A stretch of 45,241 bases of DNA from Synergistaceae bacterium (lineage in GTDB: Bacteria > Synergistota > Synergistia > Synergistales > Synergistaceae): positions 1 to 45,241 of the forward strand of contig JAISYM010000072.1 of NCBI GenBank assembly GCA_031269875.1. Reading direction: 5' to 3'. Below are positions 16,656 to 25,141 of the stretch, one piece after another (positions within the stretch are counted from its first letter, which is position 1; every line of letters starts with the position of its first letter). A program made the position numbers and the translations under genes. The notes below the pieces were generated by a model. It was not told the origin of the DNA. It did no database searches and saw nothing but the letters and a program-made list of their open reading frames with translations.

Positions 16656-17738
16656 CTACAGCTCCATAAGCTCCTTAGGAAAACGCGTCAGAATCCTGCA
16701 GCCGTCCGGAGTCACCAGAACGGTGTCCTCTATTCGAATGCCGCCCCAGCCGGGTTTGTAAGATCCGGGTTCGATCGTTATGACCATTCCGGCCTCCAGA
16801 AAGACGTCCGTGTTCTGACGCAGGGACGGCTCTTCGTGAATCTCCAGGCCAACGCCGTGCCCGATGCCGTGCCCAAACGCGGGAAGTCCCGCTTCCTTTA
16901 TTATTCCAAGCGCGATGTCGTTGATATCGCGTCCGTTCGCTCCCGGAAACACCTTCTTGAGGCTCGCCTCCTGGGCATTGAGGACGGTCTTGTACGCCAA
17001 TTTTTGCTCGTCGCTCGCCTTGCCGAAGACGAATGTCCTCGACGTGTCCGACCTGTAGCCATCGCGGCAAGCGCCGTAGTCTATCAGGATAAAATCTCCC
17101 GCCTTAAGCCTCGCCCCGCGGCTGGAATTAGCGTGAGGCTGTGACGGGCGCGCGCCGAAAAGCACCATCGTATCGAAAGAGACATCGTCCGCTCCGCCGA
17201 TTTTCATCCGGTAATCCAGCTCCACCTTGAGGTCGAGTTCCGAGATGCCGGGCTTTATTATGGGCAGTACATCGTCGAGAGCCCTGTCCGCAATTCCGCA
17301 GGCCGCCTCGATCAATTCGATCTCCGCCTCCGTCTTCTTGGCCCTTATGCCCTCTACGAGAGAGGATGTCGGGACAAGCTCGACGCCCACGCCGCCGAGA
17401 GCTTTTTCTATATCGTCGTACAGACCCCAGGCGAGCCTTTCGCGCTCAAATCCTATCCTGCGCAGGCCGTTGCCGCTTGCAAGGCGAGATAAGACATCCT
17501 GCAGAGGAGGGTTCGGAGCGCGGTGAGGCAAAACCTCCGCGTCGCGGCACTCTCTTTCCGCCATCTCGACGTAGCGCGAATCGGCGATAAGATAATTTTT
17601 CCCACAGGTGGCAAGCATAAAGCAATCGGCGCCGGTAAAGCCCTCGAGATATCTCTGGTTCGCCGGGTTCGTTATAAATAGGGCGTCTAAACCTTTAGTT
17701 TCCAAATTTTTCCGCAGTTCCAGCGATTTGTCGCTCAT
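16656..17738 (-). CDS. M24 family Xaa-Pro aminopeptidase
   Basis: 360-residue cytoplasmic metallopeptidase that removes N-terminal residues ahead of proline. An N-terminal creatinase-like domain (about 1-125) precedes the pita-bread domain, with metal ligands visible as IDYG, SDTSRTF, GHGIGHGVGLEIHE, TIEPGSY and IRIEDTV, matching the D-D-H-E-E set. The start is set at 17738 because GAGGAG sits 9 nt before this ATG, whereas the in-frame ATG at 17747 directly abuts that site. It is separated by 174 bp from the upstream SWIM gene, and 176 bp separates it from the CTERM gene. Confidence 0.93.
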   Translation of the reverse strand: MSDKSLELRKNLETKGLDALFITNPANQRYLEGFTGADCFMLATCGKNYLIADSRYVEMAERECRDAEVLPHRAPNPPLQDVLSRLASGNGLRRIGFERERLAWGLYDDIEKALGGVGVELVPTSSLVEGIRAKKTEAEIELIEAACGIADRALDDVLPIIKPGISELDLKVELDYRMKIGGADDVSFDTMVLFGARPSQPHANSSRGARLKAGDFILIDYGACRDGYRSDTSRTFVFGKASDEQKLAYKTVLNAQEASLKKVFPGANGRDINDIALGIIKEAGLPAFGHGIGHGVGLEIHEEPSLRQNTDVFLEAGMVITIEPGSYKPGWGGIRIEDTVLVTPDGCRILTRFPKELMEL

Positions 17739-17841
17739 CACCGTCATCTCCTCTGTTAAGAATTATGACTATCAAGTTGAGTTATGCTGCCGCTAGAGAC
17801 TCATACCAATTCGCGATTAATAGGCTGTTTTTGATGTGGCT

Positions 17842-17862
17842 GAGCGGTTGTCCAAACCGCTC
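17842..17862. repeat. 8-bp perfect stem-loop in the gap 17739-17912
   Basis: GAGCGGTT-GTCCA-AACCGCTC. It lies downstream of the SWIM gene on the minus strand without a U-tract on either side, so it is only a weak terminator candidate. It adjoins a copy of the repeat described for 17868-17896. Confidence 0.55.
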
Positions 17863-17867
17863 CAACG

Positions 17868-17896
17868 CTTCACCCTTCAGGCGTCTAAGGATAAAT
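17868..17896. repeat. Copy of a small intergenic repeat
   Basis: These 29 bases match 24 of 29 positions of the tandem repeat unit at 39814-39846, including an identical 15-base core CTTCACCCTTCAGGC and the end ATAAAT. Both occurrences are intergenic. Confidence 0.55.
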
Positions 17897-17912
17897 CAGC
17901 CTTTTCTTGGAA

Positions 17913-18791
17913 TTATTTGCCGCGAAGCGCCTTTTGAACATTTTCATAGTACGGCTCTATTGAATTGGAAAACGTCGTCTCGCCCTTCCAGAACGGGAAG
18001 TTGAGGATAGGGGCGTTGGGGTCGGGAAAGCTCGCGCATTCCGAAGGGCGGTTCCAGAGTTCCTTTAATTCGCCCGGAAGTTCCGAAGATCCGTAAAACG
18101 ATGCGTCAAGGGGCCAGGCGCCATCCCCTTCGCCCTCGCCTTCACTCCCGCTGTTTTCTGAAGGGGCCGCTTCGACTGAGCCGCAAATCCGCTGCGGAGC
18201 GGAATCGCTCGGATTGTTTCTCGGCGAAAGAAGGCACGACAGGAGATCATCACGGTCAAGCCCGCGGATTTTAAGGAGTGCCATAGGGTCGCGATCCACG
18301 ACGCTGGCCAGGACGAAGAGTACGGCAAGTATGTGCTTGCAGGCGCTCTCCTGGTCGGGGCAGCTGCACAGCCGGCGATTTTTGACAAATCCGCACGGAA
18401 GCGGCGCTATGCCCTCAGACGCGAATGCGTCTTTCACCTCGGGCGGCATCTCGCCGGACAGAAGCGACACGGCTGTCGCCGCCTTCGCGGACAGACGGCG
18501 TTTAATGCGGGCAGCCTGCTCCTCCGTCGGCAGTTCGCAGTAAAAGCGCACCTGGTACGGAATCTTCCTGCGCCCCTGAACTCTGGCCTCGATAGTTCCC
18601 GCGTTCAGGCTCACATCGAGCACGCTGCCGGACCGGGCGGAGTTCCTTGCGGCGGAAATCTGCCTTGGGCTTGCTGAAATACTCTCTATATGAGCGACCC
18701 ACTCGCAGGTCCACCAGTGAGAACCGTCAAATTCCGTATTGGCTCTGATGCCGCTGCGGTTTACAGACGCCACTCGCCTCACCCTCTCCAT
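17913..18791 (-). CDS. SWIM zinc-finger protein (partner of SNF2 helicase)
   Basis: 292 residues. The SWIM finger CxCx6CxH is complete (C142, C144, C151, H153 in RLCSCPDQESACKH), with upstream strand motifs including HWWTCEWVAHIESIS. The region after about residue 200 is low-complexity (Ser/Glu/Gly) before a short conserved-looking C-terminal segment. SWIM domains bind DNA or proteins. It starts 7 nt after the SNF2 helicase stop; the same pair exists as ywqA-ywqB in Bacillus, so they probably form one complex. A longer frame from 18878 would overlap the helicase and lacks domain content. Confidence 0.88.
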   Translation of the reverse strand: MERVRRVASVNRSGIRANTEFDGSHWWTCEWVAHIESISASPRQISAARNSARSGSVLDVSLNAGTIEARVQGRRKIPYQVRFYCELPTEEQAARIKRRLSAKAATAVSLLSGEMPPEVKDAFASEGIAPLPCGFVKNRRLCSCPDQESACKHILAVLFVLASVVDRDPMALLKIRGLDRDDLLSCLLSPRNNPSDSAPQRICGSVEAAPSENSGSEGEGEGDGAWPLDASFYGSSELPGELKELWNRPSECASFPDPNAPILNFPFWKGETTFSNSIEPYYENVQKALRGK

Positions 18792-18798
18792 GACGGCG

Positions 18799-21700
18799 TC
18801 ACGCCTCCAGCGCGCTTGGCGAAAGAGACAGCAGTTTTTGAAGCTCTCTGTCCGAAAGCTCTGTGATCCAGGTGTCATTGCTCTCTATTACCATGTTAGC
18901 TACTTCTTTCTTAGAGTTGATGAGTTCGTCTATGCGCTCCTCGATCGTACCCTTGCAGCAGAATATGTGTACCTGAACATTTTTCGACTGTCCTATACGG
19001 TATGCCCTGTCTATGGCCTGCTGTTCGACCGCCGGATTCCACCACCTGTCGTACATAACGACGTGGTTGGCTCCGGTCAGATTGAGGCCGGTTCCTCCCG
19101 CTCTCAGGGAGAGCACGAAAAACTGCGGCCCTTTGCCCTCCTGAAAACGCCTGACCATACTGTCGCGGGAATCCTTGAGGACTGAACCGTGCAGAAACAT
19201 TACCTCTTTGCCGAAACGATCCTGAAGCTGAAACTTCAATATGCTGCCCATCTCGACGTACTGAGTGAAGATGAGCGTCCTGCAGCCCGTCTCGAACATT
19301 TCCTCTGCCAGGGCCAACATGCGCTCCAGTTTTGCCGATCTATCCTGCGATGGGTTTTTGTCCTTCACTACGAGCGATGGGTGATCGCATATCTGCTTTA
19401 TCTTCGTGAGCCCGGCAAGGACAAGCCCCTTGCGTTTGATGCCCCCGGTCCCGGCGATTTCACGGCTCAGGCCGTCGGTTATCTCGGAGTACAGCGCCGC
19501 CTGTTCCTTTTTCAGCCCGCAGAATACCTTAGTCTCGATCTTGAGCGGGAGATCGGGGACAATGTCTCTGTCTGTCTTCATCCTCCGCATTATGAACGGC
19601 GAGACTGCCCGCTTCAAGTCATTCAAGAGCGAAAGGTCCCTCGACTCCTGAATCGGCTTTACGTACTCCTCGCAGAAGAATCTCCTGCTGCCCAAGAGTC
19701 CCGGCATCAGGAACTCCATAATCGACCAGAGATCCCCCACGTGATTTTCAATCGGAGTACCGGTCAGCGCGACCCTCCAATCCGATTTTATCCCGCGAGC
19801 TGCCTTTGCCTGGTTCGTGTCAGGATTCTTTATGTTCTGGGCTTCGTCAAGCACGATACCGGCCCACTTTATTCCGCTGTAGAGCGAGCAGTCGCGCTGA
19901 AGGACGGAATAGCTGGAAAGCACTATCGCGTACCCGCTTATCTCGCTCGCGAAATCACTGCCCTTGGCTCTGTTGCGGCCGTGATGCAGGTAAATGGACA
20001 ACCCCGGCAGAAAACGCGACACCTCCAGCCTCCAGTTCTCCAGAACGGACGTAGGGCAGATCAACAGCACGGGCCGGCGCTCGCCCATATCGCGCCAATG
20101 CTGTATCATCGACAGCGTTTGTATCGTCTTCCCGAGTCCCATATCGTCGGCAAGACACGCGCCGAGTCCGAGCCCAGAGAGGAAAGACATCCATGAGACG
20201 CCCCTCGATTGGTATGGACGCAGCTCACCCCTCATCCCCTTGGGTTTCCCGGCCAATTCCGACGTAATCCCCTTGGAGAGAGAGTCATAAACCCTCTCCA
20301 TCTCCAGGGAGTCCAAGAAACCGTCTATATGCGGGTCGCTCACCGCGAGCCTCAGCGCTTCCGCCGCGGAAACATCTTCTGGAAGAGCCGCTATGCGCGC
20401 GCTGACGCGGTCGACGCGTTCAGGTCTCACGAAGACCCAGCGGTCCTGAATGAACATAAGGGGCGTCATTTTGCTTTTGACGAGCTCCGTGTCCTCCGCG
20501 GAGAGCACGGAACCGGCGAGCGCCATCTCCCATTTCAGGCGGACACGGACTTCTTTGCTTGATGCCGTGCCGGACTCAGGGCCCGGCTTATTACCGCGCT
20601 CTATCATATCGCGGAAGAAATTGACGGGCACGACGCCCTCCGTGACCCTTCCGCGCAGTGTCAGCTTTTCCGTCGAGGCCCTACGCCACCATTCCGGAAA
20701 ACAGACGCCGACGCCGCTGTTTTCGAGAGCCTGAACCTGCGACAACAGGAAATCGGCCGCTTCGCCGCCAGACAAGGGGCAGCCGGCCGGAGCGTATTCG
20801 TCGAGGCTTCTTTTTACAGGCGCCACGATCGAGCCTATGCGCCCCAAGGTCAGAAGGACGAACCTCCTTACACAGTTCCCGTCCGTCTCACCGCAAAAAC
20901 GCCGCCTTCCAGACCAGACCTCCTCGATCGGAATCATTTCTCCAGTCTGCGGAAACTTCAAAAAGTACTCCAGCCGCCACGCTCCATCGTCCGCGCCGGT
21001 CAGCTTAACACACAGCTTGAAGGGAGTGCGGGCGAACCACTCGAAGCTGCTCCACCACTCCCTGACATCCTGATATATCGACTCGAGCGGAGGCGGGAAG
21101 CCGCAGGTTCCGTTCCGCCAGCCGAGCGACCTCACCCAAAGAAGATGCGGGTTCTTCGTGCTAACGAGCCGCCCCCTTCTTCTTCGTTCGGCAAGGCCTG
21201 CGCAGTCTTCGGCGTCGTTACGCCCCGCCAGAACGCGCGCGAGCCTGCTGTGGCATCCGCTTACGTCATCATGCGCCGTCCTGTGCTTCTTGTTCCACGA
21301 CCAGCGCACAAAACCGTCTATCATAAAGCGGAATATATCGGATAAGACCGCGTCAGCGGTTTCCGGGAGGGACTTACCGCCGCCGAACCGTAAAATCGGG
21401 GGCATCAGCCTGGCGAGCCTCGCGGAGCGCTCCGCGTCGTCGCCGGCCAGAAGGGGCCTCCATGTCGACTCGTACCGTACTTCGCCGCGCTCTCCCTCGG
21501 ATGTCTTTATATCCGGCAAAAACCTGCCCCTCTCCAGGAGAGAACGGGCGAATCTCAGGCACTCCGCGACGAAGCAGAGATCCGGCGCCATCATCAGACC
21601 CGGCGCCAAGAGGCGGCCTTCAGGCGTCAGATCTCCGGCGCGCGCGAATACCGGCACGAGCGCTATCAAATCCTTCACGTCGAGGGGGACGCGCTCCACG

Positions 21701-22044
21701 AACCACAGCCTCATGCCGCGCGGCGCGTTTTTATCCCCGTATGATGCCGGTATCTCTCCGAGCAGCGTGGATGAGGGGACGGGATATTGTCCGGCGCAGG
21801 TTGGGAGGAGGAGCTCGGCCCCCTCCGCCGGGGGCCGGTCATACTTGAAACCGAGGCTGCCCAGCGCTTGAATGATATTATCCGCGCCGGCGTCCCAGGG
21901 GTGAGCGGCGGGACGGCCGTTTTCCTCCTCGCGCGCCTGCGCGCGGGCCCGGACGGGGTAAGGGCCTTTTTGCCCTATCTTGGCAAAAGAACGCTCCCCC
22001 CAGAGGAAAGGCCCTCCGGAGAAAGCGCCGTGTAAGACTAACAA
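18799..22044 (-). CDS. SNF2-family DEAD/DEAQ helicase (YwqA/HepA-like)
   Basis: A 1081-residue Swi2/Snf2 ATPase. The N-terminal ~600 residues are a family-specific region beginning with LHGAFSGGPFLWGE. The motor follows: motif I DDMGLGKT (633-640), motif II DEAQ (733-736), motif III TGTPIEN (from 761), then the helicase C lobe with LIFTQYVEMG, SLRAGGTGLNLTGANHV and the arginine-finger motif QQAIDRAYRIGQ. Such enzymes translocate on duplex DNA and remodel bound proteins, RNA polymerase in the RapA/HepA case. Start is a TTG at 22042-22044, 33 nt after the kinase gene, with only a weak ribosome-binding site; the N-terminal family motif argues for it. Confidence 0.92.
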   Translation of the reverse strand: MLVLHGAFSGGPFLWGERSFAKIGQKGPYPVRARAQAREEENGRPAAHPWDAGADNIIQALGSLGFKYDRPPAEGAELLLPTCAGQYPVPSSTLLGEIPASYGDKNAPRGMRLWFVERVPLDVKDLIALVPVFARAGDLTPEGRLLAPGLMMAPDLCFVAECLRFARSLLERGRFLPDIKTSEGERGEVRYESTWRPLLAGDDAERSARLARLMPPILRFGGGKSLPETADAVLSDIFRFMIDGFVRWSWNKKHRTAHDDVSGCHSRLARVLAGRNDAEDCAGLAERRRRGRLVSTKNPHLLWVRSLGWRNGTCGFPPPLESIYQDVREWWSSFEWFARTPFKLCVKLTGADDGAWRLEYFLKFPQTGEMIPIEEVWSGRRRFCGETDGNCVRRFVLLTLGRIGSIVAPVKRSLDEYAPAGCPLSGGEAADFLLSQVQALENSGVGVCFPEWWRRASTEKLTLRGRVTEGVVPVNFFRDMIERGNKPGPESGTASSKEVRVRLKWEMALAGSVLSAEDTELVKSKMTPLMFIQDRWVFVRPERVDRVSARIAALPEDVSAAEALRLAVSDPHIDGFLDSLEMERVYDSLSKGITSELAGKPKGMRGELRPYQSRGVSWMSFLSGLGLGACLADDMGLGKTIQTLSMIQHWRDMGERRPVLLICPTSVLENWRLEVSRFLPGLSIYLHHGRNRAKGSDFASEISGYAIVLSSYSVLQRDCSLYSGIKWAGIVLDEAQNIKNPDTNQAKAARGIKSDWRVALTGTPIENHVGDLWSIMEFLMPGLLGSRRFFCEEYVKPIQESRDLSLLNDLKRAVSPFIMRRMKTDRDIVPDLPLKIETKVFCGLKKEQAALYSEITDGLSREIAGTGGIKRKGLVLAGLTKIKQICDHPSLVVKDKNPSQDRSAKLERMLALAEEMFETGCRTLIFTQYVEMGSILKFQLQDRFGKEVMFLHGSVLKDSRDSMVRRFQEGKGPQFFVLSLRAGGTGLNLTGANHVVMYDRWWNPAVEQQAIDRAYRIGQSKNVQVHIFCCKGTIEERIDELINSKKEVANMVIESNDTWITELSDRELQKLLSLSPSALEA

Positions 22045-22077
22045 AGCGCGTCAGCCTTCTTGCCCTTCAGTCTCGCC

Positions 22078-23730
22078 TTAGTCATCAAAGCAGCTTCCCC
22101 CGATAAACTCTCGCAGGATAGAGAGGTTTGGGACATTTTCAGACGGGATGACCGGCGCGAAACTGAGCATCGATAAAAGGCGTCTCGCTTCCCCGTAAGA
22201 GGGCGAACTCTCGTGTATCGCGCGGAGAAGGGGCTCCACGTAACCTTTTATGACCGCTATCTCGTATACGAGAGAGGTGTTGAAGAGTATATCCGCTCCC
22301 TCCTCGTATGGAAAAATGTGCTTGTGGGAGCCCTTCACCACAGAGGGCCACATCATCAGAGTGACTTCCGGGCTGTGCCCCCTCGTCCTTTGGTCGCGGA
22401 CTATCCTTCTCAGAAGACGGATGTCGGTCGAGCCTATCCTGTTGTACGTGTCCAGGCTGACGCCTGTGAGGGGTGAGATGAATACCTTGTACTTGACATC
22501 CGGCGCGATGTGGGCAGTGAGTTTATCGTTCAGCCCATGTATGCCCTCGATTATCAGTATGTCATTCTCCTCGAGGCGCAGCCTGCGCCCAGCCTTTCGC
22601 GAACCGGAGACGAAATCGAACATAGGCAGATGTACCTCACTGCCGTTCAGAAGCTCTTCCAGGTTCTTGTTTATCAGCTGCACGTCAAGGGCCTCCAGCG
22701 CCTCGAAATCGAAGTTGCCGTTTTCGTCCCGGGGCGTCTCGTCCCTGTCAACGTAATAATTATCCAGCGCCAGAGCCACGGGATTCTTACCGTACACCTG
22801 AAGCTGTATGGCGAGGCGGCGCGACGTGGTGGTCTTTCCGGAGCTGGACGGGCCGGCGAGGCAGACGAGGCGTACGTTTTTTCTGTCTATTATCTCGCGC
22901 GCTATCCGTGAAAGCGTCTCGCTGTGGAACGCCTCGGATAAAAGAATCAGGTCCAGGGACTGATCGCTCGATATCCTGTCGTGCAGACTGTCCATCGTCG
23001 AGAGGCCGAGGACGGAAAGCCACGTCGAGTATTCGCGGAAGACGTCCATCAGCTTTGGGACCACCTGAACAGGCGGGACTGTGTCGACGTCCGTTATGGC
23101 CGGGAAGCGGAGCAGGAAACCCGGCGAGTACCGGTTGAGGTCGAAGGCCTTCACCATCGCGGTCGAGGCGGCCAGCGGGGCGCCGAAATAACCGCACATA
23201 CCGGCGCAGCGATACACGGTTATCGGATCCATGCCGATCCACTGCATGAGCCGGGCCTTGTCGGCGTCCCCCTGCCTGTCGAAAATCCTGCGCGCCTTGT
23301 CGAGCGGCAGTATCGCCATCTGTATGGGAAGCGCCATAGAGACGAGGTGTTCCATCTCCTCCTTTATCGCCGTCACTTGCTCCTCGGATGCCTCCCCGCC
23401 GGTGAGCTCGCAATAAAAGCTCGAACTCATCGAATATCGGACTATAACGCCCCTCGCGAGGGCTCTTTTGCAAGCCAGCGCCATGACGAACGTCAGCGTC
23501 CTCTGGTATATCTCGATCCCTTCGATAGTGGATAAATCGACAAATTCGACATCGGCCTCATCATCTATGACCCAACCGAGCGGGCGGAGTATCCTGTTGA
23601 CCCTCCACGCCATCACCCTGTTCTTGTCGCGCAAGCCCGCAAGCGTCAGAACCTCGTGCCCCATCATAGGGGTATCGGCTGTAATTTGCTCTACAGATTG
23701 CATAGAGAGGACATTTATAATAAAACTCAT
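22078..23730 (-). CDS. Uridine-kinase-like nucleoside kinase with ThrRS-like N-terminal region
   Basis: 550 residues in two parts. The N-terminal ~270 residues resemble the TGS and SAD (tRNA-synthetase editing-like) region found in a family of clostridial-type kinases. The C-terminal part is a P-loop uridine kinase domain with Walker A AGPSSSGKTTTSRRLA, the DNYYVDRDETP motif, FDFEALEALD and IIEGIHGLND. It would phosphorylate uridine or a related nucleoside. The ATG at 23728-23730 is chosen because GAGGTG lies 9 nt upstream; the ATG 39 nt earlier has no site. Likely first gene of the kinase-SNF2-SWIM unit. Confidence 0.88.
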   Translation of the reverse strand: MSFIINVLSMQSVEQITADTPMMGHEVLTLAGLRDKNRVMAWRVNRILRPLGWVIDDEADVEFVDLSTIEGIEIYQRTLTFVMALACKRALARGVIVRYSMSSSFYCELTGGEASEEQVTAIKEEMEHLVSMALPIQMAILPLDKARRIFDRQGDADKARLMQWIGMDPITVYRCAGMCGYFGAPLAASTAMVKAFDLNRYSPGFLLRFPAITDVDTVPPVQVVPKLMDVFREYSTWLSVLGLSTMDSLHDRISSDQSLDLILLSEAFHSETLSRIAREIIDRKNVRLVCLAGPSSSGKTTTSRRLAIQLQVYGKNPVALALDNYYVDRDETPRDENGNFDFEALEALDVQLINKNLEELLNGSEVHLPMFDFVSGSRKAGRRLRLEENDILIIEGIHGLNDKLTAHIAPDVKYKVFISPLTGVSLDTYNRIGSTDIRLLRRIVRDQRTRGHSPEVTLMMWPSVVKGSHKHIFPYEEGADILFNTSLVYEIAVIKGYVEPLLRAIHESSPSYGEARRLLSMLSFAPVIPSENVPNLSILREFIGGSCFDD

Positions 23731-23852
23731 TCCGGTTTTCACCTCGACGCTGTTCATAAATTTCAGCAAATTGCGAAAAGTCTGTTATAGATTTCCGTCA
23801 AATTTGCGATCTTGTTCAAAATTAAGGCGCTCTTGACCCTATTTTGATAACG

Positions 23853-23901
23853 ATAGTATTTACAACGTATACTATTCTAACAGCAGGCTCCAATTAGTCA
23901 A
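23853..23901 (-). promoter_or_regulatory. Promoter with overlapping inverted repeat, upstream of the kinase gene
   Basis: Minus strand: TTGACT (23896-23901) and TAGAAT (23874-23879), spacer 16 bp. A 7-bp inverted repeat ATAGTAT...ATACTAT (23853-23859 and 23869-23875) overlaps the -10 and the expected start point, an operator-like position. The predicted leader to the kinase ATG is about 135 nt and holds no gene. Confidence 0.5.
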
Positions 23902-23931
23902 ACGCGACCTTACTTTATGGCCTGTAAATAC

Positions 23932-24615
23932 TCAAATCCAGTCAAATATCTCGGCAAGCGAGCTGATTTCAAAAGTGGGTTTTATTCCGGACAGGTTCTC
24001 CAGCTTGCGCGGATTGTAATAACAGGTGTCCAGCCCGTAGCTTGCGCCTCCCCGGATGTCGGAAGTCAGGGAATCGCCCACTACCAGCACGCTGGACTTG
24101 TCGATCAGCCCCATCTTTTCAAAGACGAAATCGAAATACCGCGAGTCCGGCTTGGCGTAGCCGATGTCCTCGGACACGAATACATACGAGACATAATCCT
24201 TGATCACTGACTTGGAGAGCCTGCTCCGTTGGGTCGCCGATACGCCGTTTGTGATTATCGCGAGCCGCCTCGTCGCGGACAGGGAACGGCATACCTCGGC
24301 GGCCCCGTCTATCAGATCCGAGCCAAAAGCCAGGCAAGCGAGGTAATCGGCGTTGAAAGCGGCGGCGTCGACGCCGGCGATGCCAAGCGCCGTGAACAAG
24401 TCGGCAAACCGGCTCGTCTGCAGTTCGTCCTTGGAAATGACGCCCATTTCGAGCTGTTTCCACTTGCCGTCGTTTATTTTCCGGTAGAGCGCGTGGCGAT
24501 CTGGCAAAAATTGTATCCCGTGCTTGCGGAACGACGAAGCTAGCGCGAATTTTTCAGCCTTGTCGTAATCGAACAGAGTACCGTCCGCGTCGAATAATAT
24601 TGTATTGTAAGCCAT
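23932..24615 (-). CDS. YjjG-type HAD nucleotidase
   Basis: 227-residue HAD phosphatase. The opening FDADGTLFDYDKAE (nucleophile D9, acid D11) is characteristic of the YjjG noncanonical pyrimidine nucleotidases, which hydrolyse damaged or modified nucleoside monophosphates. Motif II is ITNG, motif III lysine is in IGYAKPDSRYFDF, and motif IV is VGDSLTSDIRGG. A strong GGAGGGTGA site precedes the ATG. It lies 39 nt after the GNAT gene in a minus-strand series. Confidence 0.92.
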   Translation of the reverse strand: MAYNTILFDADGTLFDYDKAEKFALASSFRKHGIQFLPDRHALYRKINDGKWKQLEMGVISKDELQTSRFADLFTALGIAGVDAAAFNADYLACLAFGSDLIDGAAEVCRSLSATRRLAIITNGVSATQRSRLSKSVIKDYVSYVFVSEDIGYAKPDSRYFDFVFEKMGLIDKSSVLVVGDSLTSDIRGGASYGLDTCYYNPRKLENLSGIKPTFEISSLAEIFDWI

Positions 24616-24654
24616 TTCACCCTCCGGGCTGTCGCTGCCGCGCTCTGATGATTT

Positions 24655-25095
24655 CTAAGTGTCTATCCGCTTCAATTCGACCAGGGCCCTGTTACGATAA
24701 TTGAGGTCTGGCCGCGTCGTAAAGCCCATGCTCTCCCAAAACGCGCTGCCGCCCTCGTTGCTCGCGAATACGACGAGCGCGGCCTTGCTGACCTTCTCCT
24801 CTTTGAGCGCGCCCAAAGCCGCCTCGACGAGCCGCGCGCCTATTCCATTGCGGCGAAACCGGCTGTCCACGCAGGTATGGTGGATATACCCGCGCCGCCC
24901 GTCGTGCCCGCACATTATCGAGCCAATAATTTCACCGCTTGCTTCCGCGACGAACGACGTCCAGGGGTTGCGCTTCAGGTAGCGCTCAATGCCCTCCCGG
25001 CTGTCATCAATGTCATTAAAGCCCATATTCGGGGTACGCAGCCACAACGCGTATACCTCGTCATAATCCGTGATCTTAAAATGGCGTATTATCGT
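24655..25095 (-). CDS. GNAT family N-acetyltransferase with anomalous start
   Basis: The acetyl-CoA binding core is clear: FVAEASGEIIGSIMCGHDGR, YIHHTCVDSRFRRNGIGARL (the R/QxxGxG/A motif as RRNGIG) and AALVVFASNEGGSAFWESMGF. In-frame homology-like sequence (IIRHFKITDYDEVYALW) continues upstream of the first standard start codon, a TTG at 25047. The expected initiation codon position reads ACG (25093-25095) with GGGGG 8 nt upstream. I report the frame from ACG (146 residues); 24655-25047 is the conservative alternative (130 residues). It is either a non-canonical start, a lost start or a sequencing error. Confidence 0.75.
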   Translation of the reverse strand, partial: TIIRHFKITDYDEVYALWLRTPNMGFNDIDDSREGIERYLKRNPWTSFVAEASGEIIGSIMCGHDGRRGYIHHTCVDSRFRRNGIGARLVEAALGALKEEKVSKAALVVFASNEGGSAFWESMGFTTRPDLNYRNRALVELKRIDT

Positions 25096-25141
25096 CTTGG
25101 ATTCCCCCGAGGCCCGATAATTTTCACAGCGCGATCCGATC

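Noticed and set aside
21158-21871. 237-codon plus-strand ORF opposite the SNF2 helicase N-terminal region
   Set aside because: Ser/Arg/Pro-rich antisense shadow; the helicase frame is intact and carries family motifs on the other strand.
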